Assembly (NCBI GenBank): GCA_032718475.1
Contig: JAUCBJ010000182.1
Location: 1 to 37,713, forward strand
Origin: Nemertoderma westbladi
Lineage: Eukaryota; Xenacoelomorpha; Nemertodermatida; Nemertodermatidae
Direction: 5' to 3'
DNA length: 37,713 nt
Shown here: positions 29,021-37,713 of the stretch, one piece after another
Position numbering within the stretch: the stretch's first letter is position 1
How the letters are laid out: every line of letters starts with the position of its first letter
Notes under the pieces: generated by a model
Seen by the model: only the letters and a program-made list of their open reading frames with translations
The model's database searches: none
Told to the model about the DNA's origin: nothing
Position numbers and translations under genes: made by a program

Positions 29021-29167
29021 ATCTGCCTACTTACTGCGTACCTAGTTATTATTATTTATATTTATTTTTTTTTATTTTATTTTTATGTGTGGGAAGGGCG
29101 TCTCGCCCTCAATCCCACCCCCCTCAGTCCAAAACTTTGGACGACTAAACTCCTCTCTTACTCTACA
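29021..29167 (-). other. Pol 3' flank with a second polypurine-like tract
   Basis: Between the end of integrase and the minisatellite the minus strand carries GAGGGGGGTGGG (29125-29114) followed by ATTGAGGGCGAGACGCCC. It could be a polypurine tract followed by an LTR start (TGAGGGCG), in which case 29.1-27.9 kb would be an LTR. It could also be a central tract within a longer element. I favour the second reading because a better supported tract and LTR lie at 24595-24603. Confidence 0.35.
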
Positions 29168-30604
29168 CTAAGGTGCTCCCTCTAGAAGACAGCACTTCCC
29201 TACAGCCCTTCTGTAGGTTTTCCTGTCTTTCGCACCTATCTTGCCACCTATCCGCACTTCTACCGATCGGACTCTTCCGTCCTCATCGGAGTAAGTGCCT
29301 ACAACTCTCGCCAACCGCCACTGGTTGTTGATGATGGTATCATCCGTGACGATCACGAGATCACCCTCTTTCAGCTCTCTGTTCGTCTTCCTCCACTTAC
29401 TTCTTCTGTGAAGCGTGGGTAGGTATTCCTCAACCCATCTCCTCCAATACTCTGCGCTTATCGCCTTAGCGACTTTCCAACTCTGGCGGGAGTGTATGTC
29501 ATCTGGGTCTACACCCCGCATATCGATGGTCGCTGGTCTTTCCATTAGGAAATGGCTGGGCGTCAGCACGTCTAGTGACTCAGGGTCATCATTCTCTGGA
29601 TATAGCGGTCTGCTATTAATGATACCCTCGCACTTCGCAAGTACTGTCCTTAGCACGTCCTCCGTAACCATATGGGTGTTCATCAACTTCGTCATCAGAC
29701 GCTTCGAACTACCCACTAGTCTCTCGACGCATCCTAGGGTATGCGGTGCATACGGCGTCCTCCTCTCCCACTTTACTTGTCGTCGCCTCATGGCTGCCCT
29801 GACTTCCTCTCCTTCCAGGATATCCAAGGCCTCTGCCATCTCGTTCTCCGCCCCCACAAAGTTGGTCCCGTTGTCGGAGTATATTACTGCGATCGTCCCA
29901 CCTTTGCGGTCTCTAAACCTCTCTAAGGCATTAATGAATGCCGATGCGGTTGCATCTTGGGCGAGTTCTATCCCTACCGCCCGCGTGTTATTACATACGA
30001 AGATAATACCGTAGCGTTTCTCCGTGTGCCGCATCACCTTGATCTTTATCGGCCCGAACATGTCCACACCGCAATGTGTAAATGGCGGGTCGTGCTGTCT
30101 TACCCTACTTGCCGGTAGTGGTGCCATCTCCTGTATGGCTCGCTCCTTCTTCGCTCGTCGGCAGGTCTGGCACTGCCCCACTACCGCCTTTACCTTCTTC
30201 CTCAACTGTTTGACCCAAAAGGTCCTCCTTATCTCCGTGAGGGTTCGGTTGGTGCCCCCGTGCAATATCGACTTGTGGGAGTCCCAAATAATCTGGTGGA
30301 CTATCGGCGATCCTGTGGGGATGATGATGGGCTTCGGTGGTACGACGATACTGTTGTTGTATCCCACCCTAGAGTTCATTACTAGGATCCCGTCGTCATT
30401 AAGTTGTGGTGACAGCGTGATCAGCTCGCTGTCCCGCCGGAGATGCTGTTGTTTACCGACGCGTTCCACCTCGTCGCCGTAGTTCTTCCTCTGCTCGTAG
30501 CGGATGACTGCTTTGGCCGCTCCTTCCAGATCTATTGTCATTCTAATCTTCACGTCTTTGCCAACTCCCCTGAGGAAATTCCCGAAGGCTCTCCAGTACG
30601 CCAC
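29168..30604 (-). pseudogene. Pao integrase and C-terminal DUF5641-like region
   Basis: The 478-codon frame starts mid-polyprotein at an incidental GTG. Residues 105-148 form the HHCC zinc domain (H110, H115, C145, C148; SHKSILHGG...CQTC). The catalytic core shows all three acidic residues: D181 (HCGVDMFGP), D244 (VIYSDNGTNF) and E294 (LGCVERLVGSSK). The C-terminal part (LTPSHFLMERP, WRRWVEEYLPTLHRR, LKEGDLVIVTDD) is the DUF5641-like end usual in BEL/Pao. Integrase inserts the cDNA into the genome. The ORF is intact by itself but out of frame with the RNase H part because of a frameshift near 30610-30630, so the polyprotein is broken. Stop codon follows LLEGAP at 29168. Confidence 0.85.
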
Positions 30605-32330
30605 TAATTTCTTGGTCTTGTACCAACTAGAACTGTAGCTAAGGAGTTTATCCGTCGGGTTATCGCACAGTTCTCCTGTTTTGGTTGCACGTCCCTAATC
30701 TCCCTCACCATCTGGGAGTATATCTCTTCTCCCTCTGAATCTCCCTCTTCTCCTTCTAACACTACTTCTCCTGAGCCCGGGTCCACCTTTCTCATCGGCG
30801 GCCAGGCCTCCCTATCGCTCAGAAACTGTGGCCCGTGTTGCCACAATACTTCCTTCTTCAAGAAAGTGTGGCGTACCACGCCCCTCGATAACAAGTCCGC
30901 TGGGTTCTCGTCCGTTGGGCAGTAGTGCCACCTTTCCAGTTCTGTGGTCGCCCTTATTTCGTCCACTCTATTCGCGACGAATATAGGGTATCTCGTCCTT
31001 TCGTTATGTAGCCAACCAAGCACTACCATGGAATCCGTCCAGTAGTGTGTTTCCACTATGTTGGGAATAGCATCCATTAGGTAGGCTGTAGCCCTAACTC
31101 CTAGTCTCGCAGCTGTCAATTCTAGTTTGGGAACTGATGCTGAATCTGGTGGCGTTGACTTCGCTTTGCTGAAGGCCAGTCTGGGCTTGTGAGCCCCCTC
31201 TCGTTGTACTAAATAGAGTGCCGCTCCGTATGCCTCTAACGACGCATCGGAGAACATGTGTAAGTCCAGATTCGTCATGTCCCCATCCGGGAAATACACT
31301 CTTGGCATGCTGTATGTTCCCATCTGCTCCAGGCTCTCTGTCCACTTATGCCACTGCTTTCTGATCTCTTCCGGGACCTCTGCGTCCCACTCATCCTTTA
31401 GCTTGTATACTTTCTTGAGTATCTGTTTCCCCGTGACTAGCAGTGGGGATGCTAGGCCTAGGGGATCGTATATTCTTGCTATGTATGACACATAGCCCCT
31501 CTTTGTGTGGATATCTGCGCCCTCCTGACTCAACTGGTACTCCAGTTCATCCGTCTCTCTGTTCCACACGATTCCCAGCGCCTTCTGTTGAGACTCTATT
31601 CTCTTGTTCGCCATGTCCTGCCCCTTGGCTGTTGTGGGATTATCCATGGTCGATCCTGGTCTCTCATCTTTTATCGCCTCGATAAATTCCTTCGAACTGG
31701 ATTGAAATTTGGTCAGGTTGAAGCCGGATCCTCTAAGGATGTCGCGAACCTCGCGCCCTGTGTCCAGTAGCTCCTCAACCGTATTTCCAGACTCCATCCC
31801 GTTGTCTACGTAGAAGCCGCATCAAATCATATCGACGGCTCTAGTGCTGTACTTATCTTCCTTTCCCTCTGCTGTGTCTCTTACGGCCATAGTCGTCGTG
31901 AAAGAAGACAACTTGGCTCCCATATTCTGTACTATCATCTTGTACATCGGTATTGTCGACGGTTCCACGTTGCCGTCATACCATAGGAAGCGTTGACTGT
32001 CGCTATCCTCTTCCGTCACACGGACTTGGTTGAACATGCCTTCTATGTCACAGGTGAAGGCGTGTTTTCCATTCCTGAATCTGAGTAGGACCTCTATCCC
32101 TGAGTTGTACATGTTGGGACCTTCTAGCAGATAGTCGTTTAGGCATTTCCCGTCGGTCTTTGCCGATGCGTCCACTACCATCTGCAGTTTACCTTTCTTT
32201 GGATCTAAAGCCACGTGGAGTGGTAAGTAATATGTCCTGTCTGTGTTCGGCTCGTCGACCGGTAACTCCACGGCCCATCCTTTCTCGACGTACTTTTTAA
32301 TTGTCTTATGAATGTACTCATTCTCAGAAT
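30604..32330 (-). pseudogene. Pao reverse transcriptase and RNase H
   Basis: Open coding begins near 32330 (ENEYIHKTIKKYVEKGW) without the start of the RT domain. The first catalytic Asp is in FTCDIEGMFNQ (near 32050). A single TGA at 31819-31821 divides two pieces that are in the same frame. Just after it the YxDD box reads FYVDN, so the second metal-binding Asp is Asn. The second piece runs on to RNase H (LDLHMFSDASLEAYGAALYL, HYWTDSMVVLGWLHNERTRY, NPADLLSRG). RT copies element RNA and RNase H removes it. Both lesions are transitions that could arise at CpG. The copy cannot make active polymerase. Neighbouring integrase follows in another frame. Confidence 0.85.
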
Positions 32331-33343
32331 TCTATTCATTCCCAGAAATACATCCTAAATTTTTTGTGTTTCTATAGCGATTATTCTATTGTACCTTTCT
32401 AATATTCCATTATGCTCTAGTCTAACCCACCCAGTCAAGGGAAACGTGTTTTTTTTTTTACTTAAATTTAGTGTAGTTTACCGTAGTGTATTAGTACTGT
32501 TAGTGTATTATCTTCTAAACCTAAGTATAACTAAATATTTCTTATTCGATGGTGTTTAGTTTATCTTTCTATCACCAATAATTGTACATCATTATCATCT
32601 CATTACTTAAAAGCTATGTTTCTCTTAATAATAATTTAACCGGTAACGTTTCATATAATATACTAAGAATATATAACTCATTGAAATGCAGACCTAATGG
32701 CTAACAGTCACTAGCTCACCTCAGTTTTCTTCTTGTGATCCTAGAAACATTGTAACATTCATTCACTAACAATCATCTGTTTAATTTAATTACCCCCCCC
32801 CCCCCCCCCCACCCATCAACCTCCCTTGATGGCAACCCGCACAATCTCCCAGTCCTGTAACTTTTGTTTCACCGCATTCAGCCCTTTCGAATTGAAATTT
32901 TCCTGTAACATTTGTCGCAATATTTACCACATCCCTGGCGGTTCGTACCTGAAAGAAGACAATATTTTAAGCGATAAGCTTATGGTCAGGTACGGTAATT
33001 CAATATTGCAATAGAATTAACTCAAAATTTGTTGAATGTGGTGTAAATTGTCTTCGGCTACTTGTATTCTTACTCGCTCCACCCCCCCCCCCCCCCTTCC
33101 CCCCCACCACCCACCCCACACTCGCCCAATCCTCCCTTCGATATCCCCCCTGGTCCTCTAGCTGCTTCAGCTGGACTATACTAGCTTTTGCTATTGCTCG
33201 GCTGTAGTAGCGCACTCTGCTACCATTATTAATTATAATTGTATTAAATAGGAATAAAAAAAAATTGTGTAGTATGTGCAATTCGAGGTACCAGGAGAAA
33301 TAAATAAAGAAAGAAAAAAAAAAATAAATAAATAAATAGAAAA
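32331..33343. other. Spacer between two opposed Pao-B halves
   Basis: No gene is recognised. The stretch has an 18-C run at 32793-32810, a 15-C run at 33082-33096 with further C-rich DNA to 33115, and an (AAAT)n microsatellite at 33318-33337 directly before gag homology begins. A 62-codon plus frame at 32826-33014 contains CNFCFTAFSPFELKFSCNIC, a possible Cys-rich finger, but it is too short to call. Confidence 0.4.
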
Positions 33344-34443
33344 TAGGACGGACGGACCACACCCAACAGGAGAAACTATACAACATCCATCGAGCCCATT
33401 GGAAGCGCAGGCGATGGGAATGGCCACGTTGATCGATGCGTTAAAAACTAGGATCGAGTTACCACCCGTGGAACCGTTTAAATTTGATGGGAGTAGGCCG
33501 GAAGAATATCTGCAGTTTCGGCGCATGTATAGTAACGAAATACTAACGAAGAACTTGACGCAGGTGGAGTGCCTAAAATATCTGCAAGTATATACAGGAG
33601 GCCCAGCATACGACATCGTGAGGCAATACCAGGGCATAGAGGGCGGTTTCACGACGGCATGGCGGGCATTGGACAGGGAATACGGGCACCCAGCCAAAAT
33701 CATCCGGCAAACCCTGAGGGGCATAACATCGGGTGGCCTACAGGATAATCCCGTTAGCATAAAGACATTCGCTAACAAAGTCGAGAAGGCGCTAATCATG
33801 CTAAAGACGCTAGATGCGCCATATGAACTCAATGCGTCCAACAACATCACCACGATAGCGCAGGTACTACCGATGTGGCTGCGCAACAAGTGGAGGAAGA
33901 TCGCTTTCTCCACTCGAGATAGGAAGGGTGCGGAACCGAGTTTAGAAGAAATGTCGAGCTTCTTGAACTACGAAGCCGAATTAATAACCGACCCAGTCTA
34001 TAGTGAGGACAGCCTGGGAAAGGGACCAAGAACCGACTACCATAGACCGAAACCAGAACACAACACTTCAAACGCATTACCAAAGCTCAGGCAATCATTG
34101 CCATACACAGCGACGCAGGGGACTGCAAGTCCACAGGTAGCCGGGGGTAAGACCACATCATGGAGCGGACAGGGGAAAGATAACAACACAAATAAATATA
34201 ACCCCAGTACTCCCAGTAGGCCGAACCCAAACAATAAGAATAGTAGGGACTTTGGTACAAATGCAGCTGCGATACGCGATGCACTGTACAAGGACGGCTA
34301 CGACCCAAAGAGCAAATGCCAGCTACATACAAATGCGCTTCATCAAACCTTGAACTGCAGGTACTGGCAAGCGCTACCCAGGGAAGATCAGGTTAGAGTA
34401 CGCGGCGAGAAACGAGATCTGCTCGCGATGTGTGATGAGTGGA
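33344..34443 (+). pseudogene. Pao-B gag (DUF1759-like), copy 3, telomere-proximal
   Basis: Homology to gag copy 2 starts at about 33344, with no LTR or upstream gag. Residues from EAQAMGMATLIDALKTRIEL through FRRMYSNEIL, VECLKYLQVYTGGPAYDIV and ITTIAQVLPMWLRNKWRKI give the Pao gag/DUF1759 pattern, followed by a Pro/Asn-rich linker. The frame ends at a TAG at 34446-34448 right after LLAMC, and the next frame begins C-V-M-S-G-H-R-A-R-Q-C. The first Cys pair and the His/Cys pair of a CCHC knuckle are therefore in different frames, which shows a frameshift inside the knuckle. Gag forms the particle; this copy could yield a capsid-like fragment lacking the knuckle. Confidence 0.8.
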
Positions 34444-34929
34444 CATAGAGCTAGGCAATGCAAGGAGACGCCAATTAAGTTCGGTCAAAGGAAAGGCCAA
34501 ATGATGGCAACGAGCACTTTAGGGGCGAAAAGGAGAGGAACAGTGCTACTTGGGGTAGTACCAGTGCGAGTGATTGGAGAAGGCAACCGATCAGTAACCA
34601 CATTGATGCTGGTCGATAGTGGAGCTGCCTTCACATTAATTGAAAATTGGGTGGCCGAAGAGATAGGATTGAGAACGAGGCCAAGTAGAATGGCGGTAAC
34701 AACAATCTCTAGCAAAGATGAGGTCCTGGAGATGAGGACCGGACGGTGCACGATTGCAGCGGTGGCACCGGGATGCGACTACGGGGCGACCATCGACCCC
34801 ATCCAAGTGATAGAGTCAATAAATATCAATGCCAGGCGGCCAACCAACATCGAGGTCGAGCAATATAAATTCCTGGACGATATCGACTTCTCAATCCAGA
34901 GGTGGACGTCAGGAAGGTATCCATCATAG
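34432..34929 (+). pseudogene. Pao-B aspartic protease (DUF1758-like), copy 3
   Basis: The frame starts in the zinc-knuckle remnant (GHRARQC) and includes TLMLVDSGAAFTLIENWVAE, where DSG is the catalytic loop of retropepsin-like proteases. The DUF1758-like part continues with IGLRTRPSRMAVTTISSKDE. TAG at 34927-34929 ends the frame, while coding goes on one frame over (VSIIVGMDCLTAHERM, then ILTPFGWTLSGPI), the family's 'GxD...FGWxxxGP' strand. The incidental GTG at 34432 is not a start. The protease would process gag-pol; the frameshifts on both sides prevent normal production. Confidence 0.75.
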
Positions 34930-35195
34930 TAGGAATGGACTGCCTGACGGCCCACGAGAGAATGCAAACGGTCTTCGGCGAAGACAGGCAGTGTGATCCG
35001 GTGGCGATATTGACACCGTTCGGGTGGACGCTGAGTGGCCCAATTAAGAGTAAGATACCATTTTGGATGTCGTAGACATCGGGATGCATGTTCGCGGGAA
35101 CTATGCAGGAAATGGGGGATGAGGGAGCGGAGGAACAGCTCAAGAGACTGCTCAGGCAAGATTTTGAGAGACTAAAGGAAACCGGGGTCGGGACC
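34930..35195 (+). pseudogene. Pao-B pol linker, cut by the telomere
   Basis: Coding continues as VSIIVGMDCLTAHERM and LTPFGWTLSGPI, ends at TAG near 35072, and resumes in another frame as EMGDEGAEEQLKRLLRQDFE and RLKETGVG. This is the linker just before the reverse transcriptase in Pao polyproteins. At 35196 it stops at the first TTAGGG. The remainder of pol is absent in this copy. Confidence 0.7.
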
Positions 35196-37713
35196 TTAGG
35201 GTTAGGGTTAGGGTTAGGGTTAGGGTTAGGGTTAGGGTTAGGGTTAGGGTTAGGGTTAGGGTTAGGGTTAGGGTTAGGGTTAGGGTTAGGGTTAGGGTTA
35301 GGGTTAGGGTTAGGGTTAGGGTTAGGGTTAGGGTTAGGGTTAGGGTTAGGGTTAGGGTTAGGGTTAGGGTTAGGGTTAGGGTTAGGGTTAGGGTTAGGGT
35401 TAGGGTTAGGGTTAGGGTTAGGGTTAGGGTTAGGGTTAGGGTTAGGGTTAGGGTTAGGGTTAGGGTTAGGGTTAGGGTTAGGGTTAGGGTTAGGGTTAGG
35501 GTTAGGGTTAGGGTTAGGGTTAGGGTTAGGGTTAGGGTTAGGGTTAGGGTTAGGGTTAGGGTTAGGGTTAGGGTTAGGGTTAGGGTTAGGGTTAGGGTTA
35601 GGGTTAGGGTTAGGGTTAGGGTTAGGGTTAGGGTTAGGGTTAGGGTTAGGGTTAGGGTTAGGGTTAGGGTTAGGGTTAGGGTTAGGGTTAGGGTTAGGGT
35701 TAGGGTTAGGGTTAGGGTTAGGGTTAGGGTTAGGGTTAGGGTTAGGGTTAGGGTTAGGGTTAGGGTTAGGGTTAGGGTTAGGGTTAGGGTTAGGGTTAGG
35801 GTTAGGGTTAGGGTTAGGGTTAGGGTTAGGGTTAGGGTTAGGGTTAGGGTTAGGGTTAGGGTTAGGGTTAGGGTTAGGGTTAGGGTTAGGGTTAGGGTTA
35901 GGGTTAGGGTTAGGGTTAGGGTTAGGGTTAGGGTTAGGGTTAGGGTTAGGGTTAGGGTTAGGGTTAGGGTTAGGGTTAGGGTTAGGGTTAGGGTTAGGGT
36001 TAGGGTTAGGGTTAGGGTTAGGGTTAGGGTTAGGGTTAGGGTTAGGGTTAGGGTTAGGGTTAGGGTTAGGGTTAGGGTTAGGGTTAGGGTTAGGGTTAGG
36101 GTTAGGGTTAGGGTTAGGGTTAGGGTTAGGGTTAGGGTTAGGGTTAGGGTTAGGGTTAGGGTTAGGGTTAGGGTTAGGGTTAGGGTTAGGGTTAGGGTTA
36201 GGGTTAGGGTTAGGGTTAGGGTTAGGGTTAGGGTTAGGGTTAGGGTTAGGGTTAGGGTTAGGGTTAGGGTTAGGGTTAGGGTTAGGGTTAGGGTTAGGGT
36301 TAGGGTTAGGGTTAGGGTTAGGGTTAGGGTTAGGGTTAGGGTTAGGGTTAGGGTTAGGGTTAGGGTTAGGGTTAGGGTTAGGGTTAGGGTTAGGGTTAGG
36401 GTTAGGGTTAGGGTTAGGGTTAGGGTTAGGGTTAGGGTTAGGGTTAGGGTTAGGGTTAGGGTTAGGGTTAGGGTTAGGGTTAGGGTTAGGGTTAGGGTTA
36501 GGGTTAGGGTTAGGGTTAGGGTTAGGGTTAGGGTTAGGGTTAGGGTTAGGGTTAGGGTTAGGGTTAGGGTTAGGGTTAGGGTTAGGGTTAGGGTTAGGGT
36601 TAGGGTTAGGGTTAGGGTTAGGGTTAGGGTTAGGGTTAGGGTTAGGGTTAGGGTTAGGGTTAGGGTTAGGGTTAGGGTTAGGGTTAGGGTTAGGGTTAGG
36701 GTTAGGGTTAGGGTTAGGGTTAGGGTTAGGGTTAGGGTTAGGGTTAGGGTTAGGGTTAGGGTTAGGGTTAGGGTTAGGGTTAGGGTTAGGGTTAGGGTTA
36801 GGGTTAGGGTTAGGGTTAGGGTTAGGGTTAGGGTTAGGGTTAGGGTTAGGGTTAGGGTTAGGGTTAGGGTTAGGGTTAGGGTTAGGGTTAGGGTTAGGGT
36901 TAGGGTTAGGGTTAGGGTTAGGGTTAGGGTTAGGGTTAGGGTTAGGGTTAGGGTTAGGGTTAGGGTTAGGGTTAGGGTTAGGGTTAGGGTTAGGGTTAGG
37001 GTTAGGGTTAGGGTTAGGGTTAGGGTTAGGGTTAGGGTTAGGGTTAGGGTTAGGGTTAGGGTTAGGGTTAGGGTTAGGGTTAGGGTTAGGGTTAGGGTTA
37101 GGGTTAGGGTTAGGGTTAGGGTTAGGGTTAGGGTTAGGGTTAGGGTTAGGGTTAGGGTTAGGGTTAGGGTTAGGGTTAGGGTTAGGGTTAGGGTTAGGGT
37201 TAGGGTTAGGGTTAGGGTTAGGGTTAGGGTTAGGGTTAGGGTTAGGGTTAGGGTTAGGGTTAGGGTTAGGGTTAGGGTTAGGGTTAGGGTTAGGGTTAGG
37301 GTTAGGGTTAGGGTTAGGGTTAGGGTTAGGGTTAGGGTTAGGGTTAGGGTTAGGGTTAGGGTTAGGGTTAGGGTTAGGGTTAGGGTTAGGGTTAGGGTTA
37401 GGGTTAGGGTTAGGGTTAGGGTTAGGGTTAGGGTTAGGGTTAGGGTTAGGGTTAGGGTTAGGGTTAGGGTTAGGGTTAGGGTTAGGGTTAGGGTTAGGGT
37501 TAGGGTTAGGGTTAGGGTTAGGGTTAGGGTTAGGGTTAGGGTTAGGGTTAGGGTTAGGGTTAGGGTTAGGGTTAGGGTTAGGGTTAGGGTTAGGGTTAGG
37601 GTTAGGGTTAGGGTTAGGGTTAGGGTTAGGGTTAGGGTTAGGGTTAGGGTTAGGGTTAGGGTTAGGGTTAGGGTTAGGGTTAGGGTTAGGGTTAGGGTTA
37701 GGGTTAGGGTTAG
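35196..37713 (+). repeat. Telomere, (TTAGGG)n
   Basis: About 419.7 perfect TTAGGG units run to the last base of the window. I see no variant unit. The G-rich strand reads 5' to 3' toward the right edge, the correct polarity for a right chromosome end. TTAGGG is the ancestral animal telomere repeat, and it argues against most insects (TTAGG) and nematodes (TTAGGC). The join to the retroelement is abrupt, with no degenerate subtelomeric repeats between. Confidence 0.98.

Noticed and set aside
27900-29125. An LTR between integrase and the accessory ORF
   Set aside because: A polypurine-like tract at 29114-29125 and a possible TG start suggest it, but no second copy of this sequence is in the window, no clear CA end or primer-binding site is visible, and a better supported tract plus LTR lies at 24595/24594. 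It remains an alternative.

Overview
This window is the end of a eukaryotic chromosome. The last 2.5 kb (35196-37713) is an uninterrupted TTAGGG array, G-rich strand running 5' to 3' toward the right edge, as at a right-hand chromosome end. The 35 kb inside it is a subtelomeric nest of transposable elements. I found no host gene and no rRNA. TTAGGG telomeres together with BEL/Pao, RTE-like, piggyBac-like and tRNA-SINE elements point to an animal, probably an invertebrate, but I cannot name the group from sequence alone.

Layout. At 1-1414 is a minus-strand Pao-type element: an LTR (807-1414), a GC-rich leader and the start of gag running off the left edge. It sits in an older, AT-rich plus-strand Pao element ('Pao-A', 1415-7798). 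Pao-A is also interrupted by a tRNA-derived SINE (1560-1839) and by a TTAA-flanked piggyBac-like non-autonomous element (2502-5426), which itself contains a second copy of its family (3414-4806). A second LTR copy lies at 8880-9492. From 9637 to 13706 there is a 4-kb element with CCCTGCAAACATTTT inverted termini and ACGTTA-rich subterminal repeats. It encloses a GC-rich ORF resembling a restriction-like endonuclease domain and a ~21-bp minisatellite. A 5'-truncated LINE (14245-15044) and a full-length LINE with an intact ~1,100-residue ORF and 14-bp target duplications (15609-19370) follow. A plus-strand copy of the long Pao-B gag occupies 21160-24032.

The most interesting part is 24033-32330, all on the minus strand. 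Read 5' to 3' it runs: Pao reverse transcriptase, RNase H, integrase (32330 to 29168), a 49-bp minisatellite (29020-28340), a broken ORF of about 850 codons (27862-25304), a hairpin, a polypurine tract and a 3' LTR (24594-24033). The extra ORF has an N-terminal region resembling DEDDy 3'-5' exonucleases and a C-terminal region with three CCHC zinc knuckles. If the arrangement is one element, this is a Pao retrotransposon carrying an exonuclease-like accessory ORF in the position normally taken by env.

Finally, a plus-strand gag-protease fragment of Pao-B (33344-35195) is cut off just before its reverse transcriptase and joined directly to the telomere. The LINE ORF looks intact; nearly every other coding region is broken by frameshifts, stops or insertions.
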